DNA of 13,186 nucleotides, from positions 1-13,186 of the forward strand of contig JAAZVO010000048.1 in the NCBI GenBank assembly GCA_018623405.1, given 5' to 3'. This stretch comes from Crocinitomicaceae bacterium (lineage in GTDB: Bacteria; Bacteroidota; Bacteroidia; Flavobacteriales_G; Salibacteraceae). Under the pieces are notes generated by a model. That model did not search any database. It saw only the letters and a program-made list of their open reading frames with translations, and was not told the DNA's origin. The first letter of the stretch is position 1, and each line of letters opens with the position of its first letter. The position numbers were made by a program, and so were the translations under genes. Below, in pieces: positions 1 through 6,352 of this stretch.

Positions 1-834
1 TTGAGGCATTATAGTTTTGGTAATCTCAATTAGTGGGGCACCAAAAATTGAAGACATTTTTACTTGGCCTGAAAGAATATCATACATATCAGGAATAATT
101 TTTACTTTAACATCTGTACCTTCTAAGTCATTCACGATTTTGCCAATTTTTCCATGTTCAGAGGTTTCAATGGCACAAATAACTTCTTCTATTTCATGTT
201 CATTAATAATCTCTTTAATGTTATCAAAATGCCCTAAGTGGTCAAGCTTTTGGTCTAACATGTGGTCGTGTTTACCATTAATGTGGACAAAGCCAACTAA
301 TTTAAATCCTGACGATTTTTTTTGACCTTCAAGCTCTTCGAATAATTCTAAAGCTTTTGTGTTACTTCCTACAATAAGTGTATTAAAACCTATTATTCTA
401 TTGTGGATTCTAAAGGCGGTAATGCTTGTGAGCATTAATCTAAAGAGGTAAGTAAAGAAAAAATGAAATCCTAATAATGCACTAAATGAGATGTAATAGT
501 TTTTATAACTTGCAATTTCATCATCTAATAAGAGGGTAAAAAACAATAGAATTACTCCAAAAAGCGAGATAAACAGGGTTTGCCCTAATTCCTTTAACCT
601 CGATTTTCGGTAAATGTCTTGGTAATCTCCTGCAGCATAATAAAGTAAAATCCAAAAAAGAGGAATAATAAATAAGGCATAAAAAAATCTATCATTAAAA
701 TCTAATTCAATAGGAACACCAAACTTTTGAGGCTCTATGTAAATTTTTCTGAAGGCAAAAAATAATCCCCAGGCTAAGGCTGCAGATAGGTAATCAACAA
801 TTAAATATTTTATGGTTTGAAGCCTTCTATTCAT
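1..834 (-). CDS. Polyprenyl-phosphate sugar-1-phosphate transferase (exopolysaccharide-initiating), N-terminal part
   Basis: The frame stays open from the ATG at 832-834 to the left edge, giving 278 residues with no stop, so the C-terminal part lies outside the window. Four hydrophobic segments are visible at about residues 8-28, 50-69, 84-102 and 112-137. A Rossmann-like segment follows, with the nucleotide-binding type strand NTLIVGSNTKA at about 151-161 and LVGFVHING at about 179-187. This matches the four-helix membrane region plus CoA_binding_3 domain of enzymes that transfer a sugar-1-phosphate from a UDP-sugar to undecaprenyl phosphate at the inner membrane, the first step of exopolysaccharide or O-unit assembly. 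The catalytic bacterial sugar transferase domain, normally the last 200 or so residues, is not visible, so sugar specificity is unknown. The start overlaps the stop of the upstream lipoprotein by one base (TAATG), which suggests coupled translation. Confidence 0.85.
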   Translation of the reverse strand, partial: MNRRLQTIKYLIVDYLSAALAWGLFFAFRKIYIEPQKFGVPIELDFNDRFFYALFIIPLFWILLYYAAGDYQDIYRKSRLKELGQTLFISLFGVILLFFTLLLDDEIASYKNYYISFSALLGFHFFFTYLFRLMLTSITAFRIHNRIIGFNTLIVGSNTKALELFEELEGQKKSSGFKLVGFVHINGKHDHMLDQKLDHLGHFDNIKEIINEHEIEEVICAIETSEHGKIGKIVNDLEGTDVKVKIIPDMYDILSGQVKMSSIFGAPLIEITKTIMPQ

Positions 835-1694
835 TAATCTGCGATAATTTTTAGGTTATCTAAATATATGTTGGCTTCTCTTGGGTTATTTATCAAGTCG
901 CACTCAAATCCTAATTGGTATGTATCCGCCTGCTGACTGTTGGACACAGGAACTGCTAAATCAATGTAAACTTTATTCCAATTACCTTGGGTTGACTTCA
1001 AGATAATTATTTGATCTCGGTAAATGCTACCATTGGGGTTATTTGAAATTAAACGTACTTCAAAATCTACATCACAGTTGTAATCTAATTCGCAATAAAT
1101 TGGTTGACCAAGTTTTGGAAGAACTACCTTTTCTTTCGTTACTACTTCGGCGTAAAATCTATCTTCACTTAATTTTATGTGGGCAGATGCTACTCCTGAT
1201 CTAACTACCTGAGAATTAAAAACAGCATTTCCTAAGCTAAATTGAGAACTGTCTAAACCAATATCTAATCCTTCAAAATCTTCATTCAAAAGGAAGTTAG
1301 CATCAGCTTTATATTCAAAAGTTGGATTTAAGGTTACGGTTTCTTTTGCAACTAATACCGTATCAACTGAGTAGGCTCTGTAAAAAGGATAATTTTCACG
1401 TTGGGCTTCAAATCCATTGTTTTTAACTCCGGCAAAAACATCAATACTTACTTTTCCTTTATTTAATATGGGGATTGTTGCCGGCAATTCAAGTACTCCA
1501 ATAGGTTCATCGTTTACATAAACCCAACCATCAACAATATTATGTGTGTTTGCTCCTTGAGTTATTTCATCTGTATTAACAGTAGGTAAGTTGATGGTTA
1601 AATACGCAGGTATTTCTTCAGGCTTGTCGAAAATGCTACAAGCTGAAAATATTAGGATGAAAAACGCTAAACCAAAATACCTCACAATAACCAC
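834..1694 (-). CDS. Putative lipoprotein with C-terminal beta-sandwich-like region, function unknown
   Basis: This is a 286-residue protein with a lipoprotein signal peptide: a short Arg-containing N-terminus, a hydrophobic core, and lipobox FSAC with the acylated Cys at residue 19. There is no ATG. The longest form starts at a GTG at 1692-1694. A second in-frame GTG at 1683-1685 gives a more typical signal peptide (MRYFGLAF) and may be the real start. After a linker around residues 20-130, the last 155 or so residues (from NEDFEGLD) alternate hydrophobic and polar residues and end with WNKVYIDL and IYLDNLKI. That pattern resembles the jelly-roll, carbohydrate-binding-like domains common in Bacteroidota lipoproteins. 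I do not recognise a named family. Its position between a Gfo/Idh oxidoreductase and a sugar-phosphate transferase, overlapping the latter by one base, suggests a cell-envelope or polysaccharide role. That role is inference. Confidence 0.8.
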   Translation of the reverse strand: MVIVRYFGLAFFILIFSACSIFDKPEEIPAYLTINLPTVNTDEITQGANTHNIVDGWVYVNDEPIGVLELPATIPILNKGKVSIDVFAGVKNNGFEAQRENYPFYRAYSVDTVLVAKETVTLNPTFEYKADANFLLNEDFEGLDIGLDSSQFSLGNAVFNSQVVRSGVASAHIKLSEDRFYAEVVTKEKVVLPKLGQPIYCELDYNCDVDFEVRLISNNPNGSIYRDQIIILKSTQGNWNKVYIDLAVPVSNSQQADTYQLGFECDLINNPREANIYLDNLKIIAD

Positions 1695-1704
1695 AACTCA
1701 AAGG

Positions 1705-1719
1705 GCGTTTAAAAAACGC
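1705..1719. repeat. Short perfect inverted repeat (GCGTTT-AAA-AAACGC)
   Basis: Two 6-base arms, GCGTTT and AAACGC, flank a 3-base loop in the 62-base gap between the oxidoreductase gene and the lipoprotein gene. On the minus strand, which is the direction of transcription, no long T-run follows, so it is not a convincing terminator. It could be a weak attenuating hairpin or chance. Confidence 0.35.
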
Positions 1720-1728
1720 AAAAAGGGT

Positions 1729-1740
1729 TGCAATATTGCA
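1729..1740. repeat. 12-base perfect palindrome TGCAATATTGCA
   Basis: This is a perfect palindrome just downstream of the oxidoreductase stop and upstream of the lipoprotein start. It lies about ten bases from the GCGTTT/AAACGC hairpin. It might be a protein-binding site or part of a terminator or leader, but short palindromes of this composition also arise by chance in AT-rich DNA. Confidence 0.3.
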
Positions 1741-1756
1741 GAAAAAATTGAAAAAA

Positions 1757-2746
1757 TTATTCTTGAAATAAACTGGGGGATAATTTTAGCTTATCTACCA
1801 CAGAATAAGCAACATCTAAGGCATTGTAACCATCTTCAATAGTTACTGCAATAGGTTTATCTTTTAATATTGAAGCCGCAAAATGTTGTAATTCTACTTT
1901 AATAGCGTTGGTTTCTTCCACTTTCGGATTTTCGAAAGAAATTTGCTTTAATGGTTTGTCTTTGCCGGGGTCTATTGTTACAGCAAACGGATCGGGAACA
2001 CCCTCAACCTCATTAATTCTAACAACTTCAACTTTTTTATCTAAAAAATCCATTGAGATGTAAGCATCCTTTTGAAAAAACCGAGACTTTCTCATGTTTT
2101 TCAAAGAAATTCTACTTGCAGTAAGGTTGGCAACACACCCATTGTCAAACTCAATCCTAGCATTGGTAATATCAGGGGTATCTGAAATTACAGCCACACC
2201 ACTAGCACTTACTTTTTTGATATTACTTTTTACAACACTTAAAATGATATCAATATCATGAATCATGAGGTCTAAAACAACAGAAACATCTGTTCCTCTT
2301 GGGTTAAATTGGGCTAGCCTATGGGTTTCAATAAACATGGGCTGGCTAACAAAAGGGGCTGCGGCAACATAGGAAGGGTTAAATCTTTCTACATGCCCAA
2401 CTTGAACTTTAACATTTGCTTCATGAGAAAGGTTAATCAAAGTTTTTGCTTCTTCTCTAGTATTGGTTACAGGTTTTTCAATAAAAACATGTTTTGAGTT
2501 TTTGATGGCTTTTTCAGCACATTCAAAATGCGATAGGGTGGGGGTTACAACATCAACCGCATCAACATTTTCTATTAAATCATCTATACTTAAAAAGGGT
2601 TCTACCCCAAACTCTTTCCTAGCACTTTCGGCTTTTTCGAAGTCAGGGTCATAAAATCCAACTAATTCAAACTCTTCAATTTCTTTGATGAGTTTAATAT
2701 GGATTTTACCTAAATGTCCTGCTCCTAAAACGCCAATACGTACCAT
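1757..2746 (-). CDS. Gfo/Idh/MocA-family NAD(P)-dependent oxidoreductase
   Basis: This 329-residue protein has the usual family length. The N-terminal Rossmann fold shows GAGHLG at residues 8-13 after the first strand (RIGVL). The family EKP motif is at 90-92, with its Lys typically catalytic, and GHVERFNP follows at 117-124. The C-terminal alpha/beta domain carries D159xxxH163 (in VLDLMIHDID), which matches the conserved catalytic Asp/His region. Members oxidise or reduce sugars or related alcohols with NAD(P) in the cytoplasm. The substrate cannot be read from sequence. The promoter at 2762-2791 fits this gene, and the gene precedes a lipoprotein and a sugar-phosphate transferase on the same strand, so a sugar-nucleotide or surface-polysaccharide precursor role is plausible but inferred. 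The ATG at 2744-2746 directly precedes the first beta strand, so the start is well supported. Confidence 0.9.
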   Translation of the reverse strand: MVRIGVLGAGHLGKIHIKLIKEIEEFELVGFYDPDFEKAESARKEFGVEPFLSIDDLIENVDAVDVVTPTLSHFECAEKAIKNSKHVFIEKPVTNTREEAKTLINLSHEANVKVQVGHVERFNPSYVAAAPFVSQPMFIETHRLAQFNPRGTDVSVVLDLMIHDIDIILSVVKSNIKKVSASGVAVISDTPDITNARIEFDNGCVANLTASRISLKNMRKSRFFQKDAYISMDFLDKKVEVVRINEVEGVPDPFAVTIDPGKDKPLKQISFENPKVEETNAIKVELQHFAASILKDKPIAVTIEDGYNALDVAYSVVDKLKLSPSLFQE

Positions 2747-2761
2747 AACCTAATTTCATTA

Positions 2762-2791
2762 CAAAGCTATTGCGATAGATTGGGCAATCAA
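2762..2791 (-). promoter_or_regulatory. Bacteroidota-type promoter for the Gfo/Idh oxidoreductase gene
   Basis: Read on the minus strand, the region shows TTG (complement of 2789-2791), a 19-base spacer, then TAGCTTTG (complement of 2762-2769). This exactly matches the Bacteroidota sigma factor consensus TTG-N17-23-TAnnTTTG. The -7 element ends about 15 bases before the ATG, which leaves a very short 5' untranslated region. Confidence 0.7.
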
Positions 2792-2861
2792 GGTTATGCT
2801 TTTTTACTTTTTAGCAATTAAAAGTTAAAAAATGAAAACCCTCCTGTAGTGGCATATTAAC

Positions 2862-2869
2862 TAATTTTG
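2862..2869 (+). promoter_or_regulatory. Putative -7 element of the pcm promoter (TAATTTTG)
   Basis: TAATTTTG is an exact match to the Bacteroidota -7 consensus TAnnTTTG and ends 22 bases before the pcm ATG. No clear TTG lies 17-23 bases upstream, so the -33 element is weak or absent. It is divergent from the oxidoreductase promoter in the same 145-base gap. Confidence 0.5.
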
Positions 2870-2891
2870 AACCATTCATTCAATAGAAAAG

Positions 2892-3533
2892 ATGCAGGAT
2901 ACGTTTAGAACAAAAGGAATGCGTAAGAAACTTGTAGAAGTTTTGAAAGAAAAAGGGATAAAGAGTGAAGAAGTTTTACAAGCTATTCTTGAAGTTCCGA
3001 GGCATTTTTTCTTTGATTCTGGTTTTTTGGAATTTGCATATGAAGACAATGCTTTTCCTATAGGTTCAGGCCAAACAATTTCTCAACCATACACAGTAGC
3101 TTTTCAAACAGAGCTATTAAACATCAAAAAAGGGGATAAAGTACTCGAAATAGGAACAGGCTCAGGATACCAAGCAGCAATACTTCATAAATTAGGAGCA
3201 AAGTTGTTTACCATAGAAAGGCACCGTTCATTGTATCAAAAAGCAAAAACAGATTTACCAACTTGGGGCTACAGACCTAGGTTTTTTTATGGAGACGGCT
3301 ACAAAGGGTTACCAGCATTTGCTCCATTTGATAAAATTATTGTTACTTGTGGTGCTCCATATGTACCAGAAGCATTAGTAGAACAATTAAAACCTGAAGG
3401 TATTATGGTAATTCCGGTTGGAGATAATGATGTTCAGAAAATGCTTTATATCACCAAAGATTCAAACGGCAAAATAAATACTCAAAATACAGGAGACTTT
3501 GCCTTTGTTCCTATGTTAGAAAACAAGGAATAA
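2892..3533 (+). CDS. pcm: Protein-L-isoaspartate O-methyltransferase
   Basis: This 213-residue cytoplasmic enzyme uses S-adenosylmethionine to methylate abnormal L-isoaspartyl residues, starting their repair in aged proteins. The PCMT family signatures are clear: PRHFFFDSGFLEFAYEDNAFPIG near residues 36-58 in pieces, QTISQPY at 61-67 (active-site and substrate-binding region), and the SAM-binding motif I LEIGTGSGYQAAIL at about 85-98. A later DKIIVTCGAP segment matches the post-II region. The length is normal for the bacterial family. The ATG at 2892 sits behind an A-rich stretch with no Shine-Dalgarno, as expected for Bacteroidota. The gene diverges from the oxidoreductase and is followed 41 bases later by a beta-barrel gene on the same strand. 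Confidence 0.95.
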   Translation: MQDTFRTKGMRKKLVEVLKEKGIKSEEVLQAILEVPRHFFFDSGFLEFAYEDNAFPIGSGQTISQPYTVAFQTELLNIKKGDKVLEIGTGSGYQAAILHKLGAKLFTIERHRSLYQKAKTDLPTWGYRPRFFYGDGYKGLPAFAPFDKIIVTCGAPYVPEALVEQLKPEGIMVIPVGDNDVQKMLYITKDSNGKINTQNTGDFAFVPMLENKE

Positions 3534-3544
3534 TATAAGTTGGT

Positions 3545-3552
3545 TACCTTCG
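3545..3552 (+). promoter_or_regulatory. Possible weak -7 element upstream of the beta-barrel gene
   Basis: TACCTTCG matches TAnnTTTG at all fixed positions but one and lies 22 bases before the ATG of the outer-membrane protein gene. No TTG is found at the expected distance upstream, so the gene may instead be read through from pcm. Confidence 0.3.
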
Positions 3553-3574
3553 TTTTAAGACACAAATAATTTCA

Positions 3575-4324
3575 ATGAGATTTTTAATTGCAGTTACATT
3601 TTTTGTTCTATCATTTTCAGCTTTTGCACAGCGTTCAAACTTTACTGAAAATGATAAAGCCCTAGCAGGCGATTTTGGAGTTACCCTTCAGTTGAATGGC
3701 TTTTTAAATGCATTAAACCTTACACCCACCCAAGACCTAAGTGGAAATGATGTTTTTGCCATGCGATACTTTTGGCGCGATCATTTAGCTTTTAGACTGG
3801 GTTTTGGTATTGATGGTTTTAGAAACAACCTTACTAGAGTAGATTCAGTTGGCAATACACAAGTTGAATTTGATTCTACCTCCACACAATTTAATTTTTA
3901 CTTAAACCCTGGATTTGAAAAACATTTTACCAAATACAAAAGAATAGACCCATTTTTTGGAGCAGGGTTTAACTTTGGTTTTTTAGGAAGAAATAATCAA
4001 AAAAGTACCCAATTAACTACAGATACTACCGGAACAGCCCGAAGAGAATATGATGGACAATTTCCCGGAGGTTTTTTATTTGGGCTGTATTCAACCTTTG
4101 GGTTTAATTATTTTATTGCCCCAAAACTTGCCTTAGGTGCAGAATACACGTTTGGTTTTTACAATGCTCGAAGAGGGGGAGATTATTCTACCACAATAAT
4201 TGATACTCCTATTTCAGGTCAGCCTGTAGTTACAAGAACTCTTGGCTCAAACTTTACCAACGAGTTAGGGTTTAATTTTAATAATAGTGCTTTAATTACG
4301 TTGAGCTATTTCTTCAGTAAGTAA
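3575..4324 (+). CDS. Outer-membrane beta-barrel protein
   Basis: This 249-residue protein starts with a classical signal peptide, MRFLIAVTFFVLSFSAFA, probably cleaved before Gln19. The rest alternates hydrophobic and polar residues, with many Phe, Tyr and Gly in strands such as FRLGFGIDGF, FNFYLNPGFEKHF, DPFFGAGFNFGF and LALGAEYTFGFY. It ends in an amphipathic strand, ALITLSYFFSK. This is the pattern of the small porin-like or OmpA-N-like barrels of Bacteroidota. Its transport or adhesive role cannot be told from sequence. Its TAA stop shares a base with the ATG of the following lipoprotein (TAATG at 4322-4326), so the two are probably translated together and may act together at the outer membrane. 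Confidence 0.85.
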   Translation: MRFLIAVTFFVLSFSAFAQRSNFTENDKALAGDFGVTLQLNGFLNALNLTPTQDLSGNDVFAMRYFWRDHLAFRLGFGIDGFRNNLTRVDSVGNTQVEFDSTSTQFNFYLNPGFEKHFTKYKRIDPFFGAGFNFGFLGRNNQKSTQLTTDTTGTARREYDGQFPGGFLFGLYSTFGFNYFIAPKLALGAEYTFGFYNARRGGDYSTTIIDTPISGQPVVTRTLGSNFTNELGFNFNNSALITLSYFFSK

Positions 4325-4932
4325 TGAAATTAAAATTTGTTCCTTTTATAGCTTTTATTTTTATTTCTTCTTTTTGGGGTTGTAAGAAAGGTGAAAATGA
4401 TCCTCTTTTTTCTTTAAGAACACGCACCAATAGGCTTTCGGGAACTTGGGAGCTTAAGAAAGCAGAATGGATTAAGGCAGATACCACAACATATTTTGAA
4501 AACGGATTGCAGGTAGAGCAAACGCCAAACAATACTTCAGATTCTTTGCCCACTACCATAATTTTTGAGTTTGAATCAAACGGGAATTACTCAATAGATA
4601 AAACCTATAATTACCCCGATGACTTTTTCAATAATGGTAGTATAGCATATGAATTTTTATATTTTGAACGAGGTATTTGGAATTTTGCCGGAGGTAAAAA
4701 CGATATACCCTCAAAATCGCAGTTGGTTTTAATTAAAGAGTATAGCGAAGAAAAAAATTCTATTGGCGGGGCTGATGTAGAAGCTATTGAAATTGAAAAC
4801 CCAACTAATGGCTTTATTTATAATATCAAAGAGCTTAGAAACGATAAATTAGTATTGTATTACAGCTCTACTATGAATACAGAAGATGGGGCTATAATTA
4901 ACTCTGCGGAGTTAACTTTTGAAAAGTTATAA
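4324..4932 (+). CDS. Lipocalin-like lipoprotein, paralogue A (CKKGEND type)
   Basis: This 202-residue protein has a lipoprotein signal (lipobox FWGC, acylated Cys20) followed by KKGENDP. It aligns without gaps to the lipoprotein encoded at 5043: of the 25 residues starting at the Cys, 16 are identical (pattern CKKGExDPxxSLRxRxx, then RLxGxWxL). The RLSGTWEL motif followed by alternating strands, and a later GIWNFAGG, suggest a lipocalin-like beta-barrel fold. Charged residues just after the lipidated Cys resemble the acidic/Lys surface-export signals described for Bacteroidota lipoproteins, so surface display is possible but not certain. The ATG overlaps the stop of the upstream beta-barrel gene by one base. 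No function is known to me. A barrel-partnered or structural envelope role is inference. Confidence 0.8.
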   Translation: MKLKFVPFIAFIFISSFWGCKKGENDPLFSLRTRTNRLSGTWELKKAEWIKADTTTYFENGLQVEQTPNNTSDSLPTTIIFEFESNGNYSIDKTYNYPDDFFNNGSIAYEFLYFERGIWNFAGGKNDIPSKSQLVLIKEYSEEKNSIGGADVEAIEIENPTNGFIYNIKELRNDKLVLYYSSTMNTEDGAIINSAELTFEKL

Positions 4933-4964
4933 GATATCTACCCTAAGTTATTTACCGTATTTAT

Positions 4965-4996
4965 TTGAAAATTGATAAATATCATTTGATTTTCAA
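4965..4996. repeat. Nested inverted repeat over the promoter of the second lipoprotein gene
   Basis: The outer arms TTGAAAAT (4965-4972) and ATTTTCAA (4989-4996) are exact reverse complements. Inside lies a second perfect hairpin, TGATA-AA-TATCA (4973-4984). No T-run follows, so it is not a typical intrinsic terminator. It covers the -33 TTG (4986-4988), so it is a candidate operator. It could also be a weak 3' end hairpin for the upstream lipoprotein transcript. Confidence 0.45.
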
Positions 4997-5017
4997 CTCA
5001 ACATCAACTTACATTTG
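4986..5017 (+). promoter_or_regulatory. Bacteroidota-type promoter for the second lipoprotein gene
   Basis: TTG at 4986-4988 is followed by a 21-base spacer and TACATTTG at 5010-5017, matching TTG-N17-23-TAnnTTTG. The -7 element ends 25 bases before the ATG at 5043. This gives the second lipoprotein its own transcript, separate from the beta-barrel/lipoprotein pair upstream. Confidence 0.7.
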
Positions 5018-5042
5018 CAAAAATTAAATTTCACTTAACATT

Positions 5043-5852
5043 ATGAAAACATTAAAAAAGTTTGCACTAGTTGCTATAGCAGGATTATTTTTTGCACCTG
5101 CTTTTCAATCATGTAAAAAAGGAGAAGAAGATCCAGGATTATCTTTAAGAAGTAGAAAAGCTAGATTAGCCGGTGAGTGGACTTTAACCGATATGACACT
5201 TACTACCACTGATGAATCTACAAGCACAAGCTCAGGTGGTACTATTTCTTCTAATACAACTTTAACTGAAGAAACTTTTGATGGTACATCTATTACAGAA
5301 TATACAACTTATACTAACTCAGTAGGAGGTACATCAAATACATCAAGAGACACTACAGTTTTCAGTAATTATTCAAAAACCATAACAATTGAAAAGGATG
5401 GTACTTTCAAATCAACTTCTTCAAAAACCTATGAAGATATGAATACCTATAGTTCAGGTTCTTATACGGTTACTGTAACAGTAGTTGAAGAGATATCAGG
5501 TACTTGGGATTTTAACGAAGGAGTTGGTGAGTCTGCCTCTAAAGAAAGAGTTTTCTTCTTTTACGACAATGGTACAAGAACAAAAACAGAAACTGAAGTT
5601 TGGACATATACCGATGGTTCTCCAACTGAAACTGACGTGACTGAGTCTGTACTTACTTATTCTTACACTAATCTTCCGGAAGATACTTGGTTGTTAACCA
5701 AATTAGCTAATGATGAAATAATTGTTGATTTAGAATCTAGCTTTACAGGTAACACCAATAATACTTTTACTCCTTTTGGTGGTACAGCAGTAACAAACTC
5801 TTCTAGCAATAGCTATACAGCAGTTGGTTCTTTCACTGCAACACAAGAGTAA
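5043..5852 (+). CDS. Ser/Thr-rich lipocalin-like lipoprotein, paralogue B (CKKGEED type)
   Basis: This 269-residue protein has a lipoprotein signal with the acylated Cys at residue 24 (FQSC), then KKGEEDP. It is a clear paralogue of the lipoprotein at 4324, sharing SLRxRxxRLxGxW directly after the lipidated region and a later GTWDF matching GIWNF. It is longer because of segments very rich in Ser and Thr (around residues 55-110, and near the C-terminus TNTFTPFGGTAVTNSSSNS). These look like extended or repetitive beta-strand or linker regions. It has its own promoter and terminator and is therefore a single-gene unit that may be expressed more strongly or differently than its neighbour. Anchoring in the outer membrane, possibly at the cell surface, is inferred. 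I know of no assigned function. Confidence 0.8.
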   Translation: MKTLKKFALVAIAGLFFAPAFQSCKKGEEDPGLSLRSRKARLAGEWTLTDMTLTTTDESTSTSSGGTISSNTTLTEETFDGTSITEYTTYTNSVGGTSNTSRDTTVFSNYSKTITIEKDGTFKSTSSKTYEDMNTYSSGSYTVTVTVVEEISGTWDFNEGVGESASKERVFFFYDNGTRTKTETEVWTYTDGSPTETDVTESVLTYSYTNLPEDTWLLTKLANDEIIVDLESSFTGNTNNTFTPFGGTAVTNSSSNSYTAVGSFTATQE

Positions 5853-5880
5853 ATTTCAAAAACATACAATCAATAAAAAT

Positions 5881-5910
5881 CCTTGTCGAGAAATTGACAA
5901 GGTTTTTTTT
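5881..5910. terminator. Bidirectional rho-independent terminator
   Basis: A perfect 7-base stem, CCTTGTC/GACAAGG, with an 8-base loop is followed on the plus strand by eight T residues (5903-5910), ending the lipoprotein transcript. On the minus strand the same hairpin is followed by ATTTTTATT, so it can also end the smpB transcript. The smpB stop codon lies at the edge of the T-run. Confidence 0.85.
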
Positions 5911-6352
5911 ATTTCATTCTTCTGTCTAAGTCTCTTTTGATATCCTTATCTTTAATAGATTCCCTTTTATCGTAAATCTTTTTTCCTTTAGCTACTGCTA
6001 TATTTAATTTGGCATAACCACTTTCAGCAATAAAAAGCAAAGTAGGTACAATAGTTACTCCTTTATCTTTTAATTTTTTTTCAATTTTTTCAATTTCATG
6101 CTTTAGTAGTAGTAACTTTCTGTTTCGCCTTGGTTCGTGGTTGGCATAACCCCCTTGTTCATATTCGGCTATAAACATTCCCTTAACGAATACTTCACCT
6201 TCATGCAGGTAGCAATATGCTTCTTGAATGCTTGCTTTGTTTTGCCTAATCGATTTTATTTCAGTACCTGTAAGTTGCAAACCTGCAGTATAGGTATCTA
6301 AAAATTCGTATTCAAATTTTGCCTTTCTATTTTTAATCTGAACTTTGTTCAT
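5909..6352 (-). CDS. smpB: SsrA-binding protein SmpB
   Basis: This 147-residue protein has normal length for SmpB, the partner of tmRNA that carries it to stalled ribosomes for trans-translation. Conserved segments are all present: NRKAKFEYEF at residues 8-17, then LTGTEIKSIR, then a central ANHEPRRNRKLLLLKHEIEK segment (split by family motifs HEPRRNRKLL), and the basic C-terminal tail AKGKKIYDKRE that enters the ribosomal decoding channel. Its ATG lies inside the stop region of the upstream metal regulator (ATGA, 6349-6352), so the two genes are probably co-transcribed and translationally coupled. The 3' end runs into the shared hairpin terminator. The ssrA gene itself is not in this window. 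Confidence 0.97.
   Translation of the reverse strand: MNKVQIKNRKAKFEYEFLDTYTAGLQLTGTEIKSIRQNKASIQEAYCYLHEGEVFVKGMFIAEYEQGGYANHEPRRNRKLLLLKHEIEKIEKKLKDKGVTIVPTLLFIAESGYAKLNIAVAKGKKIYDKRESIKDKDIKRDLDRRMK

Noticed and set aside
17..325. Open reading frame on the plus strand, 102 codons
   Set aside because: It lies opposite the sugar-phosphate transferase, whose minus-strand translation shows membrane helices and a Rossmann segment; the plus-strand product has no recognisable features.
1591..1842. Plus-strand open frame across the lipoprotein/oxidoreductase junction
   Set aside because: It overlaps two well-supported minus-strand genes and its product is a Lys-rich sequence with no family features.
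2463..2654. Plus-strand open frame inside the Gfo/Idh gene
   Set aside because: It is antisense to the EKP-containing part of the oxidoreductase; no domain or promoter supports it.
4314..4559. Minus-strand open frame opposite the first lipoprotein
   Set aside because: The plus strand encodes a lipoprotein with a clear lipobox and a paralogue; the minus product looks like a random translation.
5200..5500. Possible tandem repeat array in the Ser/Thr-rich lipoprotein gene
   Set aside because: The region is compositionally biased (many Thr and Ser codons) but I see no regular repeat unit or fixed period.
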